NCBI GenBank assembly: GCA_029243445.1
Contig: JAQWSA010000113.1
Span: 1-7,385, forward strand
Direction of reading: 5' to 3'
Length of the DNA: 7,385 bases
DNA from: Alphaproteobacteria bacterium
Lineage (GTDB): Bacteria > Pseudomonadota > Alphaproteobacteria > UBA6615
The notes under the pieces were generated by a model. The model saw nothing but the letters and a program-made list of their open reading frames with translations. It did no database searches and was not told where the DNA came from. Positions 1-5,079 of the stretch are shown piece after piece (within the stretch, counting starts at the first letter, position 1; every line of letters starts with the position of its first letter). Made by a program: the position numbers and the translations under genes.

Positions 1-330
1 CGGTCAAATGGGATTGGCAAAGCAGTAGTATATTCCAGTCAGTGGTGCAGATGCTTAGATACTGCGAGGTTGTTAGATCTTGGAGAGGTTTCCGAGTTAC
101 CTTCCCTCAACTCGTTTTTCCAACATTTAGAAAAAGAACAATCCCAAACCGAGCAAATGATGCGATGGATACAGAATGCGCCGTTGGATACCCCTACTGT
201 TCTGGTCAGTCATCAAGTTAATATTACTGCCTTGACGGGATACTCTCCCGCATCAGGGGAAATTGTTTTTCTCCGAAGATCGACCGACGGTTCAATTTCG
301 GTAATTGGAACCAGTCAAACGCTAAATTAA
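1..330 (+). CDS. Histidine phosphatase family protein, C-terminal part (5' end outside window)
   Basis: The frame is open from the first base to the TAA at 328-330, giving 109 residues with no start needed inside the window. It reads VYSSQWCRCLDTARLLDLG near the left edge and LVSHQVNITALTGYSPASGE near the end. Both match the conserved C-terminal half of a widespread proteobacterial histidine phosphatase family: the SSxxxRCLxTAxLL helix and the LVSHQVN segment with the second core histidine. The N-terminal RHG motif that carries the phospho-accepting histidine lies outside the window. A TTG at 70 could be mistaken for the start, but the homologous text continues upstream of it, so this is a truncated view of a longer gene and not an 86-residue protein. 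Family members are phosphatases or phosphomutases; the substrate is unknown here. Identification is from remembered family sequence. Confidence 0.85.
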   Translation, partial: RSNGIGKAVVYSSQWCRCLDTARLLDLGEVSELPSLNSFFQHLEKEQSQTEQMMRWIQNAPLDTPTVLVSHQVNITALTGYSPASGEIVFLRRSTDGSISVIGTSQTLN

Positions 331-332
331 AT

Positions 333-374
333 TTTGCAACAGGAAATGTTAGCAAGAAATACAAAGAGTGTTGA
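333..374 (+). pseudogene. Remnant of the 3' end of a Sel1-repeat gene
   Basis: Bases 354-374 read KKYKEC followed by TGA, identical to the last six residues and stop of the intact Sel1 gene ending at 1034. Just before it the sequence reads roughly ATGNVS, which resembles the A-R-E-C-V-x segment that commonly precedes the Cys-terminated tail in these proteins if one or two indels are allowed. There is no room for a gene between the phosphatase stop (330) and this point, so the piece is interpreted as the surviving 3' end of a deleted upstream Sel1 paralogue. The identity with the downstream tail is directly visible; the deletion history is inferred. Confidence 0.5.
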
Positions 375-426
375 GTGAAACTCCACTCCACTAAAGTTAG
401 ACTCCCCAACTTCACAAAAATATGCC
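354..426 (+). repeat. Direct repeat, left copy (pairs with 1014-1086)
   Basis: This segment aligns without gaps to 1014-1086 at an offset of exactly 660 bp. The shared cores include ACAAAGAGTGTTGAGTGAAA and CTCCCCAACTTCA, and counting by eye gives roughly 85-87% identity. It covers the end of a Sel1 coding frame (KKYKEC-stop) plus the 50-60 bp spacer in front of a Sel1 start. The two copies flank the intact Sel1 gene, so the 660-bp interval is one repeat unit made of spacer plus gene. Confidence 0.85.
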
Positions 427-437
427 AGAGTTTATGT

Positions 438-1034
438 ATGAGAAAACTAACCATCACATATTTTACCCTTGTCTTACTTCTCGGAAATACGGGGATGAGT
501 TGGAGTGCTGATTTACATAAAGGATTGGCCGCTGCCAAAAGAGGTGATTTCATAACCGCCCTACGTGAATGGAAACCTCTTGCTAAACTGGGGAATGCTG
601 ATGCCCAGTACAATCTGGGTGTGATGTACCGGGCAGGAGAAGGTGTTTCACAAGATAATAACATTGCGGCGAAATGGTACACACTTGCTGCCGAACAGGG
701 ACATGCTTCTGCCCAATACAATCTGAGCACAATGTACGACAACGGACAAGGTGTTCCACAGAACTATAAGACTGCGATGAAATGGTGCAGACTTGCTGCC
801 GAACAAGGGTATGCTCTTGCTCAGTACAATCTAGCAACGATGTACCAATTTGGACACGGTATCACACAGGACAATATATATGCGCATATGTGGTATAGTA
901 TTGCCGCCTTATCTGGGGACAAAGATGCGATCAAAAACAGAGATATTATTGCGAAAAGGATGCCCCGTGCTGACATCTCTGCTGCAAAAAAACTTACCCG
1001 TGAATGTATCCTCAAAAAATACAAAGAGTGTTGA
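438..1034 (+). CDS. Secreted Sel1-repeat (SLR/TPR-like) protein
   Basis: The 198-residue product starts with a clear Sec signal peptide: MRKL, a hydrophobic run TYFTLVLLLGN, then SWSA before the predicted cleavage near residue 24. The ATG at 438 is chosen over the in-frame GTG at 375, because the 21 codons between them lie inside the flanking direct repeat and would bury the signal peptide. After a degenerate first helix pair (AKRGDFITALREWKPLAKLG) there are three Sel1 repeats of exactly 36 residues, each starting AQYNL and containing the GxGV and AAEQG signatures, at about residues 56-91, 92-127 and 128-163. The tail ends in LKKYKEC. Sel1 repeats form alpha-solenoid scaffolds for protein-protein contacts; a periplasmic or exported location is inferred from the signal peptide. 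The partner is unknown. Neighbouring sequence suggests a former tandem family of such genes. Confidence 0.9.
   Translation: MRKLTITYFTLVLLLGNTGMSWSADLHKGLAAAKRGDFITALREWKPLAKLGNADAQYNLGVMYRAGEGVSQDNNIAAKWYTLAAEQGHASAQYNLSTMYDNGQGVPQNYKTAMKWCRLAAEQGYALAQYNLATMYQFGHGITQDNIYAHMWYSIAALSGDKDAIKNRDIIAKRMPRADISAAKKLTRECILKKYKEC
603..926 (+). repeat. Three tandem 108-bp Sel1 coding repeats
   Basis: Units start at 603, 711 and 819, each beginning GC(C/T)CA(G/A)TACAATCT and each 108 bp (36 codons) long. The first two share the segment around CTTGCTGCCGAACA near their ends; the third is the most diverged, with ALSGDKD in place of AAEQGxA. The uniform spacing and the matching nucleotide text show that this is an internal tandem duplication within the gene. 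Confidence 0.85.
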
Positions 1035-1086
1035 GTGAAACTCTAGCTCACTAAAGTAAGTCTCCCCAACTTCATCAAAATATGTC
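1014..1086 (+). repeat. Direct repeat, right copy (pairs with 354-426)
   Basis: Second copy of the repeat described at 354-426. It spans the last codons and stop of the intact Sel1 gene and about 50 bp of following sequence that matches the spacer in front of the gene, up to the ATATG at 1080-1084. No Sel1 coding frame follows; the text after the repeat belongs to a different, broken gene. This fits deletion or replacement of a further downstream Sel1 copy. Confidence 0.85.
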
Positions 1087-1318
1087 TATTCCCTTTCTTT
1101 CGATCGCCTACATTGGTGAAGGCCTCAGTATGGAAGACTTCACTAAGAATATTATTGCTCTGGATAATGCAAATCTAAATTGAATTATTTATGATGGTTA
1201 AAACGATGGAGCTGATGCAAATTGTGGTATTAATAATTTAAGTTGAATGAATGCAGAAATATTTTTTTGGTTGGATGGAGCATTGGCAATAGATCGGGTA
1301 AGTGATAATCGATTTAAC
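1082..1318 (+). pseudogene. Decayed family 2 glycosyltransferase fragment
   Basis: One frame reads like a GT2 glycosyltransferase in spite of stops: IPFLSIAYIGEG (compare PxxSIVTPSYNQG), MEDFTKNII (the helix after it), LN-stop-IIYDG (compare LEYIIxDGGS), NDGADANCGINNLS (compare DxGQxDAINKGL) and AEIFFWLDG (compare GEIFxWLNxDD). In-frame stops are TGA at 1181, TAA at 1199, TGA at 1244 and TAA at 1319, and segments expected between the blocks are missing. The order and spacing of several blocks fit the N-terminal nucleotide-binding half of the family, so a pseudogene with internal deletions is likelier than chance. The comparison is from memory of family motifs and was not computed. This is the main content of the gene-free stretch 1035-1412. 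Confidence 0.5.
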
Positions 1319-1359
1319 TAATAGATTTAAGAAACTAGATATGGAATGGAAGTATTCAT

Positions 1360-1425
1360 ATGTATATGACGCAGGGTATTCGTCGCGCAGATGATCTCTC
1401 TGTCTTGGCCGTTCATTTTGAGGGT
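1360..1425 (+). pseudogene. 5' fragment of an acyl-CoA synthetase-like gene
   Basis: From the ATG at 1360 the frame reads MYMTQGIRRADDLSVLAVHF then EGT, closely resembling the MYLTQGLHRAxxxxPDxxAT start of many proteobacterial AMP-dependent fatty-acyl-CoA synthetases. A GGAAG lies 8 bases upstream (1347-1351), so the original translation start seems preserved. The frame stays open to a TAG at 1519, but past about 1413-1425 it runs antisense through the DUF4198 coding end and no longer looks like a ligase. The gene therefore seems to have been cut when the DUF4198/HupE segment joined here. The end coordinate is approximate. The call is from family memory; no ligase 3' part was found in the window. 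Confidence 0.45.
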
Positions 1426-2228
1426 ACCGAAAATGTCATGGCAGCCCACAGGCTTTCCCAAACTGCCCCCTCGTTTGTCTGTGGCGAGGCCTCTCGCAAG
1501 ACTACAGCATCAAGTAAGTAGTCAAATCCGGGCTTGATTGGTATCGAGACTATTCCATTTTCGTCTGTACGTAACATAAATATACTGACAAGGCCCTCTG
1601 GATCTCTTTCAAAAACCTCAACCTGAGTATTTTTACGAGGAAGTTGTTGGTACAATAATTGCGCCGTAAAACCTTCGTTAGGAGGATCAACATAAGGATT
1701 CGTTTGAGCTACAAATTCAGTTTCTAGGCTAAAATTGCTGTCGCGTCCTTTACTATGTCCAAGTCCGATAAGTGCTTTTGAATACCTATGATAAATCTCT
1801 TTAAAGCCCGTTTTTGGGAGGTCTCGTGCTAGATGTGATTTTTCAGCGTTTGGGAAATCTTTATGCTTAATGAAATTGGTAAATTTCTCCCATTCGTCGT
1901 ATGTCAGGCTATCGGGCTTTGATTCATAGACGACTAAGACAAGGCCTTCACTTTCAATTGAGGTCGACATGGCCGGAATGTCACCTATGCGAGACTTTAC
2001 ATTGTGGCGTTCTCCATTTTGGACCCAGAAAAACTGCTTCACCCACTTTTTAAAGTAAGACAGGTTTATCCCCTTGAAATTCTGTCCATTTCTTAGCTCT
2101 ATTTCAACGTTTTCACCTTCTGGCAGTTGAAATTTTTTGCTATCTAGCCATAATTCATGCGCATATGCATTGAGCGCACCGAACGTCAGAGAAATAATTA
2201 GGATGGATATGCGGACAAAGTTTATCAT
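1413..2228 (-). CDS. DUF4198 domain periplasmic protein (putative metal-uptake accessory)
   Basis: The 271-residue protein begins with a signal peptide (MINFVRISILIISLTFGALN then AYA) and the predicted mature chain starts HELWLDSKKFQLPEGENV, the typical N-terminus of DUF4198 proteins. The middle shows the beta-rich region with YHRYSKALIGLG and TEFVAQTNPY, and the C-terminal half has the carboxypeptidase-regulatory-like pattern (VEVFERD, TDENGIVSIPI) followed by WESLWAAMTFSVP. Length is normal for the family. DUF4198 is related to periplasmic components annotated beside Ni/Co transporters, and here its divergent neighbour is a HupE/UreJ protein, so a role in delivering or binding a transition metal is inferred. 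The only start that keeps the signal peptide is the ATG at 2226-2228; no strong Shine-Dalgarno sequence precedes it. It probably has the first 20 bp in common with the HupE gene on the other strand. Confidence 0.85.
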   Translation of the reverse strand: MINFVRISILIISLTFGALNAYAHELWLDSKKFQLPEGENVEIELRNGQNFKGINLSYFKKWVKQFFWVQNGERHNVKSRIGDIPAMSTSIESEGLVLVVYESKPDSLTYDEWEKFTNFIKHKDFPNAEKSHLARDLPKTGFKEIYHRYSKALIGLGHSKGRDSNFSLETEFVAQTNPYVDPPNEGFTAQLLYQQLPRKNTQVEVFERDPEGLVSIFMLRTDENGIVSIPIKPGFDYLLDAVVLREASPQTNEGAVWESLWAAMTFSVPSK

Positions 2229-3354
2229 TGATCAGGTTCATAAATTTGTGGTCATGATTAGCATTCTTTTTGTGTCTTCGCTTCAGAGTGGAGCACATGA
2301 AGTCACGCCTAACATTGCTGACATCTACGTCGATAGCAAGTCGATCACAGTCGAGCTTCGTTTTAATGCCGAAGCATTCTTGGCACGTATCGACCTCTCA
2401 AATGTAGAAAATACCGACGATGCAGAGCAAGCATCAGATTATTTGAGTTTTCGTAACCTTACAGTGGATGAACTCGCCCAGAGTTTTGAAAGTAACTGGC
2501 AAAGCTTCGCGGCTCGACTGAAATTGCAAAGTAGTACACTTACTCAAATGCATGTGTTGGAATTCATACAGCTTTTAGTACCAAAAATTGATGATCCAGA
2601 GCTACCTCGTCTAAGCAGTTTGACCTTTCGTTCCGATCGTTTGGATCAGAATGCCATAACCTTTACGCTTGGGGAAGAGTTTGGAGCCACGATTTTGCGG
2701 CAAATGGGAGTTGACGAGGGGCTGACCCAGTATCTTGCTCCTGGCCAAAAAAGCGATGCCATGCAGCAAGGTTTTGGACTGCGAAAATCAGCATTAGCCC
2801 GGCTAATCGAATATGTTCCAATAGGCTTTGATCATGTTGTTCCACGGGGTCTAGATCATATTTTATTTGTGTTCGGGTTATTTCTTTTGTCTCTTAAAAC
2901 CTCAGTCCTCTTGTGGCAAATTTCAGCTTTCACACTGGCACATACTGTAACGCTCATTTTAGGCGCATTGGGGTTGATCAGCGTGCCAGCTTCTATAGTT
3001 GAGCCATTGATTGCCGCATCTATCATTTTCGTGGCAGTGGAAAATATTTTCTTTTCCAAACTTAATAAGTGGCGCACTCTTCTCGTATTTGGCTTTGGAT
3101 TGTTGCACGGTCTTGGCTTTGCCAGTGTTCTTGCTGAGTTTGGTTTGCCAGAAGGGCAGTTTCTACCGGCATTGATCGGATTTAACATCGGAGTAGAGCT
3201 TGGACAACTTAGTGTAATCGCGATTGCCTATTTTCTTTTGGGTTTAACCTTTGGGAAAAAACCCTATTATCGGACGGTTATCACTATTCCAGCATCCTGC
3301 ATAATAGCAGCAGTAGGTACTTGGTGGGTGTTTGAACGCGTCGTGTTGGCCTGA
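2209..3354 (+). CDS. HupE/UreJ family membrane protein (putative Ni/Co permease)
   Basis: The product (381 residues from ATG 2209) has a signal peptide ending at SLQSGA, a periplasmic domain starting HEVTPNIADIYVDSKSITVE with NAEAFLARIDLS typical of the long HupE/UreJ_2 type, and a C-terminal half of about six membrane helices. Conserved motifs are GFDHVVPRGLDHILFVFGLF (H209, D216, H217), FTLAHTVTLILG (H245), FGLLHGLGFAS (H300) and GVELGQ (E330, Q333). The HxxxxxDH, AHT and HGLGFA histidines are the expected metal-binding positions. Family members transport nickel or cobalt for hydrogenase, urease or cobalamin. The in-frame TTG at 2137 lies deep in the opposing gene and is rejected. ATG 2203 is a close alternative, and ATG 2254 would avoid the overlap but leave a signal peptide without a positive N-terminus. 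AGGA at 2200-2203 is a weak ribosome binding site for 2209. Confidence 0.9.
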   Translation: MRTKFIIDQVHKFVVMISILFVSSLQSGAHEVTPNIADIYVDSKSITVELRFNAEAFLARIDLSNVENTDDAEQASDYLSFRNLTVDELAQSFESNWQSFAARLKLQSSTLTQMHVLEFIQLLVPKIDDPELPRLSSLTFRSDRLDQNAITFTLGEEFGATILRQMGVDEGLTQYLAPGQKSDAMQQGFGLRKSALARLIEYVPIGFDHVVPRGLDHILFVFGLFLLSLKTSVLLWQISAFTLAHTVTLILGALGLISVPASIVEPLIAASIIFVAVENIFFSKLNKWRTLLVFGFGLLHGLGFASVLAEFGLPEGQFLPALIGFNIGVELGQLSVIAIAYFLLGLTFGKKPYYRTVITIPASCIIAAVGTWWVFERVVLA

Positions 3355-3446
3355 AAAAGAATTTTAGAAAAGTTAAAATTGGAGACGTAATAGAAATTAG
3401 GGCGGTTCTTGGTGAGGACAATGTCTGGTTTTATCATCTAACATGA
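3351..3446 (+). other. Unassigned short reading frame after HupE, possible gene remnant
   Basis: A frame bounded by TGA at 3333 and TGA at 3444 reads KKNFRKVKIGDVIEIRAVLG followed by EDNVWFYHLT. The composition is protein-like, but there is no usable start codon or ribosome binding site and I do not recognise a family. It overlaps the last four bases of the HupE gene in another frame. It could be the 3' end of a gene disrupted when the HupE segment arrived, or chance. The rest of the gap up to 3482 shows no convincing terminator. Confidence 0.2.
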
Positions 3447-3482
3447 AACTTTTATTTGAGAAAAAATTTCTATACCTCTTTT

Positions 3483-3782
3483 CTACAACCCCTCGGCAAG
3501 TAGGAAAGAACCGTATTCTATATCACTATTGTTGGTTCTGTGAGAAGAAATCGCTTTGTAGGCATCACTTTCCACAGCTTCGGTAGCTTTCTCAATACTT
3601 GGAAATTCAGCGATGACGTGAATGTCAAAATTGCGACCTTCACTATGCGTTACCGTCGGTGTTCGAACTAAAAAATGTCCCTCAAATTGAGAAAAAACTT
3701 CCCCAACTTTTGATCCGTAATCGTCCATAAAATTTTCTTTATTAGTCATTTTGACCAACGCTATAAGATAACCCTTAGCCAT
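3483..3782 (-). CDS. DUF1330 family protein (first copy)
   Basis: The 99-residue protein begins MAKGYLIALVKMTNKENF, contains the conserved EFPSIEKATEAVESDAYKAI segment and ends with YGSFLLAEGL. This is the full DUF1330 pattern: a ferredoxin-like alpha-beta fold that dimerises, as in the dimeric alpha-beta barrel superfamily. Biochemical function of the family is not established. GGAG at 3790-3793 (complement strand) sits 7 bases before the ATG at 3782, supporting the start. The gene is divergent from an alpha/beta hydrolase that is followed by a second, more distant DUF1330 gene, which suggests related roles. The ribosome binding site lies inside one arm of a long inverted repeat (3784-3859). 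It is cytoplasmic; no signal peptide is seen. Confidence 0.88.
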   Translation of the reverse strand: MAKGYLIALVKMTNKENFMDDYGSKVGEVFSQFEGHFLVRTPTVTHSEGRNFDIHVIAEFPSIEKATEAVESDAYKAISSHRTNNSDIEYGSFLLAEGL

Positions 3783-3783
3783 G

Positions 3784-3859
3784 TTAATTCTCCATACTAT
3801 TTAAAGGTTTAATATTAACAATAATTTCTTATCATAGGCTGGATAGTATGAAGAATTAA
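3784..3859. promoter_or_regulatory. Long imperfect inverted repeat in a divergent intergenic region
   Basis: The arms 3784-3800 and 3843-3859 are complementary at 16 of 17 positions (ATAGTATGxAGAATTAA read outward on each strand), separated by 42 bases. The left arm contains the Shine-Dalgarno sequence of the DUF1330 gene read to the left. Two readings are possible: paired binding sites for a regulator serving both divergent genes, or an RNA hairpin in the leftward leader that hides the ribosome binding site. The repeat itself is directly visible; its function is inferred. Confidence 0.6.
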
Positions 3860-3866
3860 TTTTTGT

Positions 3867-3895
3867 TTGTAACTAATTTTTAAGTGAATTATACT
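3867..3895 (+). promoter_or_regulatory. Sigma70-like promoter for the alpha/beta hydrolase
   Basis: TTGTAA (3867-3872) and TATACT (3890-3895) are separated by 17 bases, the optimal spacing for a housekeeping promoter. Transcription would be expected to begin about 7 bases after the -10 box, near 3902, which is the hydrolase ATG. The transcript would then be leaderless, in line with the absence of a Shine-Dalgarno sequence there. The prediction rests on consensus matching in AT-rich DNA. Confidence 0.4.
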
Positions 3896-3901
3896 TTTTA
3901 C

Positions 3902-4711
3902 ATGGTACGTATAGATATTGGTAACATCACTCTAAACATTGCTGACAAGGGGGAGGGAGATGCTTTCGTCTTCATTCCTGGGCTTGTAGGACTTTACGAA
4001 GCATGGTCGTTTCAGCTTGATCACTTCACTCACCGCTACCGCTGCGTGACATTCGATCATCGGGGAACCGGTGAAAGCGATAAACCGACCGAACCGGGAT
4101 CCTATTCGACCAGAATCATTGCGGACGATGTCATCGCTCTGATGGATAAACTTGACATCGAGAAGGCCCATATCGTCGGCACATCGACTGGCGGCTGCAT
4201 ACTCCAAAACCTTGCCTTGGATCACCCAGATCGAGTGCGTGCTTGTATCTTCAATAACACCTGGGTGGCAGCAGACGAATTTATTACCCGTGTGGCGATC
4301 ACCCGCAAAAGGATTGCCGAATCTTATGGTCCAGAAGAATATGTGAAGGTGTCGAGCATGTTCACTTCAGGTGCTGATCAGTTCCGAAACAATTTTGATG
4401 CGGTGATGGATCTTGAACGTCGAGCGCTAGATACAATCGGTTCAGTACCAATTCTGACTGCACGTCTCGATATGATGTTGGCACATGATCGTACAGACGA
4501 AATTTCTAGAATCAATAAGCCTACACTTGTGATAGGAACGGTCGATGATGCGACCATCCCCTATTATTTCGCCGAAGACCTGAACGCCGCGATCCCTGAA
4601 TCAGAAATTCTATTCTTCGAAGATGGTGGACATTATTCCTATCGGCGACATCCCACGAAATGGAATACGAATGTGCAGGCTTTTCTTGACAAAGCCGAAG
4701 TAATGGTCTGA
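3902..4711 (+). CDS. Alpha/beta fold hydrolase
   Basis: The 269-residue protein (from ATG 3902) has the alpha/beta hydrolase order: FIPGLVGLYEAWSFQ (oxyanion-loop region), VTFDHRGTGESDKP, the nucleophile elbow VGTSTGG (S95), LALDHPDRV, then LVIGTVDDATIP (acid D215 or D216) and EDGGHYSYRRHP (H244). The triad is complete and the length is typical of enol-lactonase, C-C bond hydrolase and esterase members, so the substrate cannot be assigned. An in-frame GTG at 3884 would add six residues, but ATG 3902 fits the promoter and gives a normal N-terminus MVRIDIGNITLNIAD. It is followed after 25 bases by a DUF1330 gene with its own ribosome binding site, probably in one operon. It is predicted to be cytoplasmic. 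Base composition is close to half G+C, higher than most of the window. Confidence 0.9.
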   Translation: MVRIDIGNITLNIADKGEGDAFVFIPGLVGLYEAWSFQLDHFTHRYRCVTFDHRGTGESDKPTEPGSYSTRIIADDVIALMDKLDIEKAHIVGTSTGGCILQNLALDHPDRVRACIFNNTWVAADEFITRVAITRKRIAESYGPEEYVKVSSMFTSGADQFRNNFDAVMDLERRALDTIGSVPILTARLDMMLAHDRTDEISRINKPTLVIGTVDDATIPYYFAEDLNAAIPESEILFFEDGGHYSYRRHPTKWNTNVQAFLDKAEVMV

Positions 4712-4736
4712 TCAATAGATATAAGGGAAGACAAAT

Positions 4737-5030
4737 ATGCCAAAGGGTTACTGGGTCGCAGCTTATCATGAGATTCATGATGCGGATAAATTTGCTAACT
4801 ATCTGAAACTCGCCGGGCCTGCTATTGCAGCCGGTGGAGGGACCTTCCTCACCCGCGGCGTAGCGTCAAAAGCCTATGAGGTTGGCATTTTGCAACGAAC
4901 AACGATCATAGAATTTGAATCTCTTCATGCTGCACTAGCCGTTCATGATGGACAGGCATACGCAAAAGCATTGGAAGCACTCGATGGAGCGGTCACCCGC
5001 GACCTGCGTTTCGTTGAAGGCGTTGAATAA
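4737..5030 (+). CDS. DUF1330 family protein (second copy)
   Basis: The 97-residue protein begins MPKGYWVAAYHEIHDADKFA, has the GGTFLTRG turn and the EFESLHAALAVHDGQAYAKA helix region, and ends RFVEGVE. This is a complete DUF1330 domain. AAGGGA at 4723-4728, 8 bases before the ATG, is a good ribosome binding site. It follows the alpha/beta hydrolase by 25 bases and is likely co-transcribed with it. It shares the fold pattern with the divergent DUF1330 gene at 3483-3782, but the two differ at many positions, so they are not a recent duplication. DUF1330 proteins often accompany catabolic genes; whether this one is an enzyme, such as a small isomerase or monooxygenase-like barrel, or a binding protein is unknown. 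Confidence 0.9.
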   Translation: MPKGYWVAAYHEIHDADKFANYLKLAGPAIAAGGGTFLTRGVASKAYEVGILQRTTIIEFESLHAALAVHDGQAYAKALEALDGAVTRDLRFVEGVE

Positions 5031-5079
5031 TTATTTGGAGACTTCAATTGCGATTGAGTAAAGTTAAAATCAGTAAACA

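Noticed and set aside
375..437. GTG start 21 codons upstream of the Sel1 ATG
   Set aside because: The extension lies within the flanking direct repeat and would place 21 residues before the signal peptide; ATG 438 is the natural start.
224..742. Long minus-strand open frame (172 codons) across the phosphatase end and Sel1 gene
   Set aside because: It runs antisense to two recognisable genes, contains the mirrored Sel1 repeat as a pseudo-repetitive sequence, and shows no family features.
583..837. Minus-strand repetitive open frame
   Set aside because: Its repeats are only the antisense of the 108-bp Sel1 coding repeats.
1035..1060. Possible terminator hairpin AGTGA/TCACT after the Sel1 gene
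   Set aside because: The stem is only 5 bp, there is no T-run, and the left repeat copy does not preserve it.
2137..2202. TTG start for the HupE gene
   Set aside because: It would extend the overlap with the divergent DUF4198 gene to about 90 bp and put residues that are antisense to its signal peptide in front of the HupE signal peptide.
3794..3821. Leftward promoter TTGTTA-16-TAGTAT for the first DUF1330 gene
   Set aside because: The transcript would start at about 3787, after the GGAG at 3790-3793, losing the good ribosome binding site, so the real promoter is probably further upstream.
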